DNA from: Shewanella sairae
GTDB taxonomy: Bacteria > Pseudomonadota > Gammaproteobacteria > Enterobacterales > Shewanellaceae
Direction of reading: 5' to 3'
DNA: 64,000 nucleotides
Assembly: GCF_023283535.1 (NCBI RefSeq)
Contig: NZ_JAKILT010000024.1
Location: 1 to 64,000 of the forward strand
Part shown: positions 7,868-18,598 of the stretch, one piece after another
Layout: the number at the start of each line of letters is the position of its first letter
Numbering within the stretch: the stretch's first letter is position 1
The notes under the pieces: model-generated
The model's database searches: none
What the model was told of the DNA's origin: nothing
The model's input: the letters and a program-made list of their open reading frames with translations, nothing else
Position numbers and translations under genes: made by a program

Positions 7868-9409
7868 ATGATTGCAAATGGATTGCAGACGTTAACACCA
7901 TTTAGATTGATATTACTTTGGGCAGTTTGGATATTAACCGGCTGCCAAGCTTCTGCTGTTTTTCCCGATAAACACCCTTCATTTAAGCTTCAGCAACAAA
8001 ATACATGGCCGCTAGCAAAGTTTGTCCAGCCCGATGTGTTAGCACACCCACAACAGACTGGGGTCATTGCGTTAAGCGATGGTGTCGATGCTTTTATTGC
8101 ACGTTTAGCTTTGGTCAGCTCTGCAACGGCGAGTATCGATCTGCAATATTATATCTATCGTGCCGATGATAGCGGTAGGTTGCTGACTTGGCATCTTATG
8201 CAGGCCGCAGAGCGTGGGGTTAGAGTGCGTATATTGCTTGATGACATGGCAATAAAAAATGCTGATAAAGCTCTAACGATGCTGGCAAAGCACGAAAATA
8301 TCCAAGTGCGATTATACAACCCTTCTTTTGAGCGTAGCTTTCGTAATCTTGCTTTTGTTGTAGGTTTTTCGCGCTTAAACCATAGAATGCACAATAAGTC
8401 GTTAACGATAGACAACACCATAACTGTGGTGGGTGGGCGTAATATTGGTAATGAATACTTTTCTAATAATACTGATGTGGAGTTTGGTGATTTTGACTTG
8501 ATGGCGATAGGTACAGCGGTTGATGAAGTGTCCGATCAATTTGACCTATATTGGAATGCGCCGTTAACGGTTGAGATTGAAGCGCTCAGTTCTATTATTG
8601 TCACTAATGAAGAGGTGGAACAAGAGCTTGCAATCGCTAAGTCGCAGCAGCAAGCCTATAACGATAACCCCTATGTTACGCGATTACTCAATAGTGACCT
8701 TATGGCTAAAATGAAGAGCCAGTCATTGTCTTGGTTTTGGGGGCCATCAAAGCTGGTTTATGATCAACCCGATAAGCAAAATCATCAGTTAGATTCTGAT
8801 AGCATTTTGGCCGACCTGGGTGAGTTTTTACAAGCGGCAAAACATGAGGTACTGCTTGTCTCGCCGTATTTTGTACCAACGCGCAGTGGTACTCAGAGTA
8901 TTATTGAAACTGTCCATTCTGGAGTCAATGTTACCATATTAACCAATAGCCTAGCGGCGACTGATGTATTGGCTGTGCATGCTGGTTACAGAGCATATCG
9001 GCAAGCTTTGTTAGCCGCGGGAGTGAAGATTTTTGAGGTGAAAGCCAACCCAGATGTAAAGCAAACGAGCAGTTGGAGTGGCAGTTCTAAAAGTAGCTTA
9101 CATGCAAAAACGTTCGTGATTGATAAAGAATCGGTTTTTGTGGGGTCTTTTAATTTTGATCCTCGTTCAGCATGGTTAAATACTGAAATGGGCTTAATTA
9201 TAGATAATCCGCAATTTGCTGAAACTGTTGTGGAGGGCGTTGCTACAAATTTGGTAAAAAATACCTATCGATTAGCATTAGAAGATGATGAAATTGTTTG
9301 GTATGACGATTTTAGCCAACGCAAACTATACAGCGAACCTGATGCAGGGCTATGGCGCAAGTTTCTTGTCGATTGCATCGCATTATTGCCGATTGAATCT
9401 CAGCTTTAA
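7868..9409 (+). CDS. phospholipase D-family lipoprotein, cardiolipin synthase C-like
   Basis: 513 aa with an N-terminal lipoprotein signal ending in the lipobox LTGC (Cys about 26) and two HKD motifs: HNKSLTID followed by GGRNIGNEYF, and HAKTFVID followed by GSFNFDPRS. This pair defines PLD-superfamily phosphatidyltransferases. The length and the second motif context resemble ClsC/YmdC, which makes cardiolipin from phosphatidylglycerol and phosphatidylethanolamine. In E. coli clsC is paired with ymdB; here the upstream partner is a dual-specificity phosphatase instead. A membrane-anchored enzyme facing the periplasm is inferred. Confidence 0.88.
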   Translation: MIANGLQTLTPFRLILLWAVWILTGCQASAVFPDKHPSFKLQQQNTWPLAKFVQPDVLAHPQQTGVIALSDGVDAFIARLALVSSATASIDLQYYIYRADDSGRLLTWHLMQAAERGVRVRILLDDMAIKNADKALTMLAKHENIQVRLYNPSFERSFRNLAFVVGFSRLNHRMHNKSLTIDNTITVVGGRNIGNEYFSNNTDVEFGDFDLMAIGTAVDEVSDQFDLYWNAPLTVEIEALSSIIVTNEEVEQELAIAKSQQQAYNDNPYVTRLLNSDLMAKMKSQSLSWFWGPSKLVYDQPDKQNHQLDSDSILADLGEFLQAAKHEVLLVSPYFVPTRSGTQSIIETVHSGVNVTILTNSLAATDVLAVHAGYRAYRQALLAAGVKIFEVKANPDVKQTSSWSGSSKSSLHAKTFVIDKESVFVGSFNFDPRSAWLNTEMGLIIDNPQFAETVVEGVATNLVKNTYRLALEDDEIVWYDDFSQRKLYSEPDAGLWRKFLVDCIALLPIESQL

Positions 9410-9475
9410 TTGTTTGATTTAAGTGGTTAGGTTAGAGTTTCTTTTATTAAGTAAAATACTTACGGCGATAGTGGT

Positions 9476-10402
9476 ATGGACGCAATAACTAAAAATAAAA
9501 CCAAAAGTAAAGCGAACCAATCCCAAGGTTTGCTGCTGTTTAAACTGTCGTTAACTCAGCTGTTTGCGCTGGGAACGTTGAAAATCCGTGAATTAGTGCC
9601 TTATAGCCCGTTAAGTGCCATTCCGCACTCTCACCCGACAATACTTGGTGCTGCAACTATACGAGGTGCGACCATTCCTATCGTCGATATGGCCGCAGCG
9701 ATTGGATATAGGCCAATTAGTCAACAAGAGCTAAAAGACAGCTACATTATCATTACTGATTGTCAAAGAATGGTGATTGGTTTCCTGGTGCGTTCGATAG
9801 ATAAAATCATCGAATGTAATTGGCGAGATATTGAAAAACCACCAAGTAGCCTAGGGAAAAACGCGTTTCTTACCGGTGTTACAAAGATCGATGATAAATT
9901 GGTACAGCTATTAGATGTTGAGCTGCTGCTGTCAAAAGTGTTTCCACTAAGCCCTGAAACCACTCGCGCAATATTGACCGATGTGCAGCGTGAATACTTA
10001 AAGCCAATGAACATCTTATTGGTTGATGATTCAAAGGTGGCTCGTAAGCAATTAAGCGATGCGTTAGACAGTATTAATATTCCATACCAGGTAACGGCCG
10101 ATGGTAAAGAGGCGCTTGCAATTATGGAGCAGGCCGAGCGCAATCAGCAAGCAGTTAATATTTTGGTTAGCGACATTGAAATGCCTGGTCTTGATGGCTA
10201 TGAACTGGCTTTCGAAGTAAAGAATAACCCAGCTATTGCGCCAGCTTATATTATTTTGCATACCTCGTTATCGAGTGAGATCAGCGTTAGCCAGGCTCAC
10301 CAAGTGGGCGCTAATGAAGCGTTAACTAAATTTTGTGCTCACGAGTTAATAGAAGCCATGTTAAGAGGTGCTGAAAAAGCCACAGCAAAGGCCAATCTTT
10401 AG
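9476..10402 (+). CDS. CheV-like chemotaxis coupling protein (CheW plus receiver)
   Basis: 308 aa. Residues about 15-165 form a CheW-type coupling domain (LLLFKLSLTQLFALGTLKIRELVPYSP, seen in two parts, then GATIPIVDMAAAIG). Residues about 178-300 are a response-regulator receiver with acidic pocket VDDSK, phospho-acceptor Asp in VSDIEMPG and conserved lysine in LTKF. CheV links chemoreceptors to CheA and tunes adaptation when phosphorylated by CheA. No other che gene is adjacent, but a chemoreceptor gene lies at 60317. It is preceded by 66 nt of AT-rich sequence with no clear terminator. Confidence 0.93.
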   Translation: MDAITKNKTKSKANQSQGLLLFKLSLTQLFALGTLKIRELVPYSPLSAIPHSHPTILGAATIRGATIPIVDMAAAIGYRPISQQELKDSYIIITDCQRMVIGFLVRSIDKIIECNWRDIEKPPSSLGKNAFLTGVTKIDDKLVQLLDVELLLSKVFPLSPETTRAILTDVQREYLKPMNILLVDDSKVARKQLSDALDSINIPYQVTADGKEALAIMEQAERNQQAVNILVSDIEMPGLDGYELAFEVKNNPAIAPAYIILHTSLSSEISVSQAHQVGANEALTKFCAHELIEAMLRGAEKATAKANL

Positions 10403-10585
10403 GACCTTATTAGCAATATGTTAACTGTGAGTAATATCCAAGCCTAATTACCTAGCAAAGGTAGACAAGCGTTGCTGCATCCGATACAAACTGTATAGAA
10501 GGGAGATTAACTCTAATTAATGCGTGCTGTAGCATTCGCTCATTTAATAGAGATTCTACATAATATAAAAACGACAGGTTAAATA

Positions 10586-11809
10586 ATGAATCAAAAACCA
10601 TCTTTGTTTGCCCGATTGGCAGACGGCAGTTTAGTGTTGCAAATTCTTATTGGTATTATTGCGGGTGTGGTGTTAGCTACGGTATCTAAAACCGGTGCTG
10701 AAAATGTTGCTTTTTTAGGTGAGCTTTTTGTTGGTGCATTAAAAGCGATTGCACCTATTTTGGTTTTCATCTTAGTCGCGGCATCAATCGCTAATCAAAA
10801 GAAAAACGCTAAAACCAACATGCGTCCCATTGTGATCCTTTATCTATTTGGTACATTTTCGGCAGCTGTCACCGCGGTATTGATGAGTTTTGCTTTCCCT
10901 ACAACATTAGCTTTATCACTGGATGCTGCGCAGGCATCACCGCCAGAAGGGATTGGTGAAGTGATCCATACTTTATTATTCCAACTTGTTGATAATCCAG
11001 TTAATGCATTAATGACAGGTAATTATATTGGTATTCTTGCGTGGGGTGTGGGGCTTGGCCTTGCTCTGCATCATGCAACGGATTCAACCAAGCAAGTCTT
11101 TGCTGATGTGAGCCATGGTGTTTCGCAAATGGTACGCTTTATTATCCGTTTAGCGCCAATTGGTATTTTCGGTCTAGTCGCTGCAACATTCGCAACTACA
11201 GGTTTTTCAGCTATTGCCGGTTACATGCATCTGTTGCTAGTACTACTTGGCGCAATGGCAATTATGGCGTTAATTATCAACCCTGCGATTGTGTACTTTA
11301 AAATACGTCGTAACCCATACCCATTGGTATTTACTTGCCTACGTGAAAGTGGTGTTACAGCCTTCTTCACTCGTTCAAGTGCAGCGAACATCCCCGTGAA
11401 TATGGCATTATGTGAAAAGTTAAAGCTTCACGAAGATACTTATTCAGTATCAATTCCATTAGGTGCAACCATTAATATGGGCGGCGCGGCAATTACCATC
11501 ACTATTTTGACTTTAGCTGCGGCTAACTCTATGGGCATTCAAGTGGATATTCTTACTGCTATTTTGCTCAGTGTAGTAGCAGGTGTTTCTGCTTGTGGTG
11601 CATCGGGTGTTGCAGGTGGTTCATTACTATTAATCCCACTAGCATGTAGCTTGTTTGGTATTTCAAATGATGTTGCAATGCAGGTTGTTGCAGTTGGATT
11701 CATTATTGGTGTGATCCAAGATTCGGCCGAGACAGGTTTAAACAGTTCTACTGACGTTATCTTTACCGCTGCCGCTTGTGAAGCTGCTGAGCGAAAAGAG
11801 AACGCTTAA
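10586..11809 (+). CDS. sstT: serine/threonine:sodium symporter SstT
   Basis: 407-aa inner-membrane protein of the dicarboxylate/amino acid:cation symporter (DAACS) family. The N-terminus ([19 protein letters not shown]) and the cation-site region ([16 protein letters not shown]) match SstT closely. At least eight hydrophobic segments plus re-entrant loops are visible. It imports serine and threonine with sodium. Single gene, with a 183-nt upstream region and a terminator at 11871. Confidence 0.94.
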   Translation: MNQKPSLFARLADGSLVLQILIGIIAGVVLATVSKTGAENVAFLGELFVGALKAIAPILVFILVAASIANQKKNAKTNMRPIVILYLFGTFSAAVTAVLMSFAFPTTLALSLDAAQASPPEGIGEVIHTLLFQLVDNPVNALMTGNYIGILAWGVGLGLALHHATDSTKQVFADVSHGVSQMVRFIIRLAPIGIFGLVAATFATTGFSAIAGYMHLLLVLLGAMAIMALIINPAIVYFKIRRNPYPLVFTCLRESGVTAFFTRSSAANIPVNMALCEKLKLHEDTYSVSIPLGATINMGGAAITITILTLAAANSMGIQVDILTAILLSVVAGVSACGASGVAGGSLLLIPLACSLFGISNDVAMQVVAVGFIIGVIQDSAETGLNSSTDVIFTAAACEAAERKENA

Positions 11810-11870
11810 TAAAGCTTAACGCTGAAATGCAATCGCGGTTAACTATTGTTGAACGCCACTGCATAATAGA

Positions 11871-11898
11871 AGCCCACTCAGTCGAGTGGGCTTTTTGT
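11871..11898 (+). terminator. terminator between convergent sstT and GH109 gene
   Basis: AGCCCACT-CAGTCG-AGTGGGCTTTTTG: an 8-bp GC-rich stem followed by T5 on the plus strand, 60 nt after sstT. It may serve both convergent genes. Confidence 0.88.
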
Positions 11899-11916
11899 TA
11901 TATAAAGAGTCAATGA

Positions 11917-13287
11917 TTATGCGCCTACAATACCTAGGGGGTTACCGGTTCTCCATGCACCGCGGGTAAAGTCAGGGAAGTTGACCGAGTTACTGCGGTT
12001 ATTGACTGACTCTTCGCTTAAAATATTGACCACAGACCAGGATGCGCCGTCATAAACATCTTGATCCAGTGGTTCGCCGTTACGTAAGCAATACACCATA
12101 CGCCACAACATTAAGAAGTCCATGCCACCGTGGCCGCCATTACGTTCAGCTTCTTTACCCATTTGTAACCACAATGGATGGTCATACTTTTCATACCATT
12201 TTGTCATGTCCATATCCCATTGATGAAAGTTACCTGAGCCACCTTGCTCAATGGCAATTCTATTGGGGAAGCCGGCAAACACACCGTTAGAGCCTTGAAT
12301 TAGGTTATGGCGGCTGTAAGGTCGAGGCGTAGTGGTATCGTGTTGAACCATAATGGATCGGCCTTTAACGGTTTTTATCAGTGAGGTGTTCATATCGCCA
12401 TTGATGTAGTTGAGCTGGTTACGCTGATGATCTGCAGGGAACTCACGCTCGGCATATAAAGCGCGGCCAAGGGCTGGTGAGCTCATTGATGTCAGGTAAT
12501 CAAACCTATCACCGCGGTTAATATTCATATATTGCGATACTGGCCCTAAGCCGTGGGTCGGGTATAAGTTGCCATTACGCTTTGCATGCCAGCCCGTGCG
12601 CCATGAGCCGGTTTTACTGTCAATTTCCTTCATCTGCCAACGAAGTTCATGAATGTAAGCTGCTTCGCCATGCAGTAGTTCGCCAAATACCCCCTGACGT
12701 ACCATATTCAGCACCATTAACTCATCGCGGCCGTAGTTGACGTTTTCCATCATCATACAGTTCTTCTGGGTTCGCTCAGCGGTATCGACGATTTGCCAGC
12801 ATTCTTCAACGGTTAGTGCTAGCGGGACTTCTACAAAGGCGTGTTTACCGCTTTCCATAGTGTCAATTGCCATTGGTGCATGCCATTCCCAAGGCGTCGA
12901 AATAATCACAATATCGATGTCATCGCGGTTGAGTAACCCTTTATAAGCCTTTGGACTACCCGTGTATCGAGCCGGTTTTGCTAGACCTTGGGCTGTGACA
13001 AACTCAATCGACTTATCTAATACACTTTCATCAGTATCACAAATCGCTTTGATCTCGACTCCCTCAAGATGACAAAAGTGTTTTACATGCCCTGAACCTC
13101 GTTGCCCAACACCGATGAACCCGACTCTGACGGTATCCATTTGGGGAGCGATTAACCCCATAACAGTACGCCCGCCAGTAGGCTTAGGTGAAACGCCGTG
13201 AGCTGTTGATAAAGGGATTTGTGAGGTGATGATGCCTGCTGCTGTGACACCTGCTGTTTTTAAGAAATGTCGTCGATTGTACTTCAT
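11917..13287 (-). CDS. GH109-type Gfo/Idh/MocA oxidoreductase, Tat-exported
   Basis: 456 aa. The twin-arginine signal RRHFLK with a following hydrophobic stretch predicts folded export to the periplasm with its cofactor bound. A Rossmann motif ([13 protein letters not shown]) at about residues 55-67 binds NAD. The EVPLA segment and [16 protein letters not shown] are typical of glycoside hydrolase family 109, whose alpha-N-acetylgalactosaminidases use NAD-dependent transient oxidation to cleave alpha-linked GalNAc. No sugar transporter or sulfatase is near, so the natural substrate is open. It is monocistronic and convergent to sstT. Confidence 0.88.
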   Translation of the reverse strand: MKYNRRHFLKTAGVTAAGIITSQIPLSTAHGVSPKPTGGRTVMGLIAPQMDTVRVGFIGVGQRGSGHVKHFCHLEGVEIKAICDTDESVLDKSIEFVTAQGLAKPARYTGSPKAYKGLLNRDDIDIVIISTPWEWHAPMAIDTMESGKHAFVEVPLALTVEECWQIVDTAERTQKNCMMMENVNYGRDELMVLNMVRQGVFGELLHGEAAYIHELRWQMKEIDSKTGSWRTGWHAKRNGNLYPTHGLGPVSQYMNINRGDRFDYLTSMSSPALGRALYAEREFPADHQRNQLNYINGDMNTSLIKTVKGRSIMVQHDTTTPRPYSRHNLIQGSNGVFAGFPNRIAIEQGGSGNFHQWDMDMTKWYEKYDHPLWLQMGKEAERNGGHGGMDFLMLWRMVYCLRNGEPLDQDVYDGASWSVVNILSEESVNNRSNSVNFPDFTRGAWRTGNPLGIVGA

Positions 13288-13570
13288 TGTGAGTCCTGTA
13301 GTATTTTTATCAATTATTTAACAAGAACCTAGGGTTATAACAGATTTTGGTGGAAAAAAGGCCAAAAACAGGTATGAGTTGTTATTGGCTTGTCTTTTAA
13401 TGCGGATTGGCTAAAGTAATGTATATTAAAGTGATTTATATCGCGTTTTAAAATTGTTAGTGCGATACACTTAATTTTAAAATTTAAGGTTGTGTGAGTT
13501 GAGATTCGTTATTTAACGCCTGATTTACCGACAAAAAGTTTACACATGTTTTTAATAGGGAAATGAACAG

Positions 13571-13981
13571 ATGACTCTTGTGCGTAGTAAGACAGATGAA
13601 GTGATTCAAATTGAGAAAGCAACAAAACTCAAGGAGATGGAAATGTCAGTGGTTGAAAAGCGCAAGCGTCTATCATGGCGTGAAGAGGAGCTGGTTGAAC
13701 GAGAGGTAGTCGGTCACTGGATTGACGAAAGACCTCTGTTAGGCGACAACCTGACCGTTTATAAGCAAGAAGGTAAATACTTTCTTGAAACTTGGTATCT
13801 CGATGGCTGCCATAGTTTGGATGAAATGACCTGTGAAGTTACCACTGATGGCATCAAGCTGGAAGATAAAGGGGGGAATATCTTTGGTGAGTTCTTTATG
13901 TTAACCCCCGATAATGAACTGAAGTTTTGTAATTCAACTCACTGTTATTATACGGCAAAAGTTGATGAGGCTGCAGCTTAA
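13571..13981 (+). CDS. uncharacterised 136-aa cytoplasmic protein
   Basis: I do not recognise a family. The protein is highly charged, with a lysine/glutamate-rich N-terminal 50 residues likely to be helical, followed by a compact segment rich in aromatic and acidic residues (about 50-130) that looks like a small beta domain. Three cysteines (DGCHS, MTCEV and KFCNSTHCYY give four in all) could bind metal but have no standard spacing. There is no signal peptide or membrane segment. ATG 13571 follows an AGGGAAATGAAC stretch. It has its own terminator at 14001, and the upstream divergent gap is 283 nt. Confidence 0.75.
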   Translation: MTLVRSKTDEVIQIEKATKLKEMEMSVVEKRKRLSWREEELVEREVVGHWIDERPLLGDNLTVYKQEGKYFLETWYLDGCHSLDEMTCEVTTDGIKLEDKGGNIFGEFFMLTPDNELKFCNSTHCYYTAKVDEAAA

Positions 13982-14000
13982 GCAGTGCTTCTTTGATACT

Positions 14001-14024
14001 AAAAAGGGGCCAGAGCCCCTTTTA
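14001..14024. terminator. bidirectional terminator between 136-aa gene and rluA
   Basis: AAAAAGGGGC-CAGA-GCCCCTTTTA: a GGGGC/GCCCC stem flanked by A and T runs, so it can act in both directions between convergent genes. Confidence 0.82.
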
Positions 14025-14045
14025 GGTATTTGAGAGTACAGGGCT

Positions 14046-14699
14046 TTAAAATGGATGCTTACTGCTAAACTCCATTATTTTACCCGAATAGGGATGAGTA
14101 AACTGTAAACTCTGAGCATGTAATTGTAAGCGCTTAGCGGCACGAATCACCGTCTCATCGCCGTAGAAGTCATCACCTAAGATAGCGTGACCGAGTGCTA
14201 GCATATGCACGCGTAACTGGTGGGTTCTGCCTGTAACAGGTTTTAACTCCACTAAACTATTACCATCATTTTGCTGCAAGACTTGATAGTGAGTGATTGC
14301 AGATTTTCCTGTTTCGCTCACCATCTGTTTGGGTGGGTTTTCCTTATCTGCTGCAATAGCAAGATCTATCACGCCACTTGGCTCTGATAACAGTCCTTGA
14401 ACTTCTGCAATATAGGTTTTTGCTGTTTGCCTGTTTTGAAATTGTGTTTTCAAACTCGATTCCGCTTTTTTATTGCGGGCAAATACCATTATGCCTGACG
14501 TTGTACAATCTAATCGATGTACCAAAATAGTGTTTTTAAAACGCTGCTGCAAACGTGTAAGCGCGCAATCGTGAGTGTACTCAGCGATGCCTGGGTTCGA
14601 TAGTAAGCCAGAGGGTTTATTGATAACGATAATATCCCGGTCGATATAACGGATATCTAACCAAGGGATACTAGGGGGCTGATAGCTAAATATTTGCAT
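14046..14699 (-). CDS. rluA: RluA-type pseudouridine synthase (23S rRNA U746 / tRNA U32)
   Basis: 217 aa with the RluA-family catalytic motif HRLDCTTSG (catalytic Asp in HRLD), the KPSGLLSNPG substrate loop, and GRTHQLRVHM near the C-terminus. The length and lack of an N-terminal S4 domain match RluA, which isomerises uridines in 23S rRNA and several tRNAs. The first codon ATG at 14699 follows a TAGGAGAACAC sequence on the minus strand, a good ribosome site. It is transcribed toward the bidirectional terminator. Confidence 0.9.
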   Translation of the reverse strand: MQIFSYQPPSIPWLDIRYIDRDIIVINKPSGLLSNPGIAEYTHDCALTRLQQRFKNTILVHRLDCTTSGIMVFARNKKAESSLKTQFQNRQTAKTYIAEVQGLLSEPSGVIDLAIAADKENPPKQMVSETGKSAITHYQVLQQNDGNSLVELKPVTGRTHQLRVHMLALGHAILGDDFYGDETVIRAAKRLQLHAQSLQFTHPYSGKIMEFSSKHPF

Positions 14700-14806
14700 G
14701 TGTTCTCCTATAGGCGGGATTCTAGCAAATACTTAGCTTTTAGACATGCACTTAATTCAACTGTTTGGCAGCTTGTGCGCTGTAATGAAACAAAGCACCA
14801 CAATAG

Positions 14807-15400
14807 CTATAAATACTCCGGTGGAGTGTTACGTGTCCATAAGCGGCTATAAGCCATCAATTGAGGATAAAATGTGCGGAATGCGATTTCAATTTCAGTG
14901 TCGAGCTTTTTAACGCACTCTTGTGCGCCGTTAAAAATCTCTGGCTTTGATACGCGCTTCGCAACTGAAGCCAGTGTTTTATTTAGCCCGTCACGTGTTT
15001 GATAGGCCACTAACCAGTTCTCTTGGCGAATTTTCGGTGCAATTAATGTGAGTGCTTCAGGAAGTTCTGCACAGTTATCTATAGCGTCATAAGCTTTGCC
15101 TGCAAACTCTTCAAGGCTTTGGTGATGATACTCATCCCAATACTTGGCAAGCATATGATCAAAGCTTAAGTCGATAATGATCGGTGCTGCGCGAGTGAGT
15201 GACTTAGGAAAGAGCTCAAGTAACTCTTTCGTCAATTCATGGCTATCGGTAAGTTGGTCTATTTGGCGATGCAGCCAAATACCTTGTTGCAGGTGTTTCG
15301 GGAAATGCTCAATACTGCCTTTTGCAAAATCCCCAGCAATATTGGCAGCCAATGAAGTTTGGCTATTGTCTGCTAAATGCAGGTGTGCAAGAAAGTTCAT
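14807..15400 (-). CDS. acpH: acyl carrier protein phosphodiesterase
   Basis: 197-aa cytoplasmic enzyme of the AcpH (DUF479) family, which removes the 4'-phosphopantetheine arm from holo-ACP. The N-terminal MNFLAHLHLA and the GDFAKG and LHRQID segments carry the metal-binding His/Asp residues of the family, and the full family length is present. It is separated from rluA by 107 nt in the same direction. The opposite-strand region upstream carries a 57-aa ORF starting about 160 nt away. Confidence 0.92.
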   Translation of the reverse strand: MNFLAHLHLADNSQTSLAANIAGDFAKGSIEHFPKHLQQGIWLHRQIDQLTDSHELTKELLELFPKSLTRAAPIIIDLSFDHMLAKYWDEYHHQSLEEFAGKAYDAIDNCAELPEALTLIAPKIRQENWLVAYQTRDGLNKTLASVAKRVSKPEIFNGAQECVKKLDTEIEIAFRTFYPQLMAYSRLWTRNTPPEYL

Positions 15401-15563
15401 ATTTTATACTTGGTGATACGCGTACTTCACGGTATCATGCGGGAGGATGCGAAGGAAATTGTTTCTGTTTAAGTGACTAAATAATGCTGAAACAAATGAT
15501 TTTCTTAAAGGATGTGCATCAAAAATAGGCAATACCATCAAATAAACGGTTTGAGGATCATGG

Positions 15564-15737
15564 ATGATGTGGAACTGGTTAACCCGAAAACTTGCTAAAA
15601 AAGAGCAAGTCACTCGTAGAAAAGTCAATATAGATATTCCCTACCAACAGCATAGCTATCGCAAAGAAGACTTTGACAATAAAAGTTCAAACGCGCCTGT
15701 TCAAAATAAATCGGATTCGTTTAAATCACTAAGCTAG
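15564..15737 (+). CDS. small basic 57-aa protein, unrecognised
   Basis: ATG ATG TGG AAC TGG opens a frame of 57 codons ending in TAG at 15735. GAGGA at 15553-15557 is a well-placed ribosome site. The product is strongly basic at the N-terminus (TRKLAKKEQVTRRK), then hydrophilic, ending in SDSFKSLS, with no membrane segment. It lies in the gap between divergent acpH and queA where no larger frame exists. Basis: frame plus ribosome site only; no family is recognised. A random frame is possible. Confidence 0.5.
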   Translation: MMWNWLTRKLAKKEQVTRRKVNIDIPYQQHSYRKEDFDNKSSNAPVQNKSDSFKSLS

Positions 15738-15861
15738 GTGCTTTACGCACGCGCAAGTTAAGCTTAAATCGTTAATTGACGGTTTTTTAAGTCTGGATTG
15801 TTGATCTTCTATTACGCTAGTCATAGACTAGCGACCGATTTAGATACTGTTGAGACTTTCC

Positions 15862-16899
15862 ATGCGCGTTGCTGATTTTTCGTTTGAACTCCCTGATGAG
15901 TTAATTGCCCGTTATCCTACTGCCGAGCGAACTGCCTCTCGATTGCTGTCACTTGATGGTAATAGTGGTGCACTAGCTGATCTCCAGTTCACCGATATTT
16001 TAGAACGAGTCAATCCTGGCGATTTGATGGTGTTTAATAATACTCGGGTTATTCCTGCACGCATGTTTGGCCACAAAGAGTCTGGTGGCAAGTTAGAAAT
16101 CTTGGTTGAACGTATGCTTGACGACAAGCGTGTGCTTGCACATGTGCGTTGCTCTAAGTCACCGAAAGTGGATAACATTATCTGCCTAGATGCTGACTAC
16201 AAGATGAAAATGCTTGCTAGACATGACGCCTTGTTTGAACTAGAGCTACAAGGTGATAAAACCATTCTTGAAGTGCTAGAAGAGGTGGGGCACATGCCAC
16301 TGCCACCTTATATCGATAGACCAGATGAAGACGCGGATAAAGAACGCTACCAAACGGTTTATAACCAAAACCCAGGCGCAGTAGCTGCACCTACAGCAGG
16401 TTTGCATTTTGATGATGCCATGCTGGCTAAGTTAAAAGACAAGGGCGTTAATACTGCTTTTGTGACTTTGCACGTAGGTGCGGGGACATTCCAACCAGTG
16501 CGTGTCGATAATATTCTCGACCACAAAATGCATTCAGAGTGGGCAGAAGTACCACAAGAAGTTGTCGACCTAATCGCGGCAACGAAAGCCGCGGGTAATC
16601 GTGTCATTGCAGTAGGTACCACATCAGTGCGTTCTTTAGAGAGCGCAGCTAAAGCATCACAGAATGATTTACAAGTATTTAGCGGTGATACCGATATCTT
16701 TATTTACCCTGGATACCAGTTCCAAGTTGTCGATGCAATGGTGACAAATTTCCACCTGCCAGAATCGACCTTGATTATGTTACTGAGTGCATTTGCCGGC
16801 TTCGATGAGGTAAAAAACGCCTATCAGCACGCGATCGCTCAAAAATACCGCTTCTTTAGCTATGGTGACGCCATGTTTGTGACCAAAAAAGCGAACTAA
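15862..16899 (+). CDS. queA: S-adenosylmethionine:tRNA ribosyltransferase-isomerase
   Basis: 345-aa QueA transfers and rearranges the ribose of SAM onto preQ1 in tRNA position 34 to make epoxyqueuosine. The sequence [16 protein letters not shown] at the start and the PTAGLHF and VGAGTFQPV segments are characteristic. ATG 15862 is chosen because it matches the universal QueA N-terminus; an in-frame TTG 12 nt upstream is ignored. The next gene, tgt, catalyses the preceding step, and the two are separated by a hairpin terminator and 185 nt. Confidence 0.97.
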   Translation: MRVADFSFELPDELIARYPTAERTASRLLSLDGNSGALADLQFTDILERVNPGDLMVFNNTRVIPARMFGHKESGGKLEILVERMLDDKRVLAHVRCSKSPKVDNIICLDADYKMKMLARHDALFELELQGDKTILEVLEEVGHMPLPPYIDRPDEDADKERYQTVYNQNPGAVAAPTAGLHFDDAMLAKLKDKGVNTAFVTLHVGAGTFQPVRVDNILDHKMHSEWAEVPQEVVDLIAATKAAGNRVIAVGTTSVRSLESAAKASQNDLQVFSGDTDIFIYPGYQFQVVDAMVTNFHLPESTLIMLLSAFAGFDEVKNAYQHAIAQKYRFFSYGDAMFVTKKAN

Positions 16900-16915
16900 T
16901 TATCCAAATTGCTTT

Positions 16916-16953
16916 AAAATACCCAGTTCATGATATGAAGTGGGTATTTTTTT
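16916..16953 (+). terminator. terminator between queA and tgt
   Basis: AAAATACCCA-(GTTCATGATATGAAG)-TGGGTATTTT TTT. The loop contains a second GTTCAT/ATGAA pairing, making one long hairpin, followed by a T run. tgt therefore probably has its own promoter in 16954-17084. Confidence 0.82.
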
Positions 16954-17030
16954 ATCCGCAGATTTAATGCATATTTTGGCATTGAGGGTTGATACTGAAT
17001 TGTTTGCCCTTATGTTTGTCATAATCTTAG

Positions 17031-18218
<1,188 letters not shown>

Positions 18219-18248
18219 TTTTTACTTAGACAATAAGAAGAGAATACT

Positions 18249-18581
18249 ATGTTTATTTCAAACGCATATGCAGCTGATGCACCTGTTGGTGGCGCTGGTG
18301 GTACCATGGAACTGATTTTCATGTTGGTCATTTTTGGCCTAATTTTTTACTTTATGATTTTCCGTCCACAGTCTAAGCGTGTAAAAGAGCACAAGAACCT
18401 TATGAGCTCTTTGAGCAAAGGTGATGAAGTGCTAACAAGCGGCGGTATTCTAGGTAAGATCGCAAAAATCAGTGATGAAAACGATTACGTATTGTTGACT
18501 ATCAACGAGACAAGTGAAATCACGATTAAGAAGGATTATATTGCGGCCGTATTGCCAAAAGGCTCTATTAAGTCACTTTAA
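18249..18581 (+). CDS. yajC: preprotein translocase subunit YajC
   Basis: 110-aa single-pass inner-membrane protein that forms a complex with SecDF. One hydrophobic segment ([19 protein letters not shown], about residues 21-39) is followed by the hallmark [13 protein letters not shown] and a small cytoplasmic domain with [10 protein letters not shown]. It lies between tgt and secD as in most relatives and is probably co-transcribed with tgt, secD and secF. Confidence 0.96.
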   Translation: MFISNAYAADAPVGGAGGTMELIFMLVIFGLIFYFMIFRPQSKRVKEHKNLMSSLSKGDEVLTSGGILGKIAKISDENDYVLLTINETSEITIKKDYIAAVLPKGSIKSL

Positions 18582-18598
18582 GCCAAGAGGGCAAAGGC

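Noticed and set aside
15404-15628. 74-aa minus-strand ORF between acpH and queA
   Set aside because: Overlaps the better-supported 57-aa plus-strand ORF and has no ribosome site or family.
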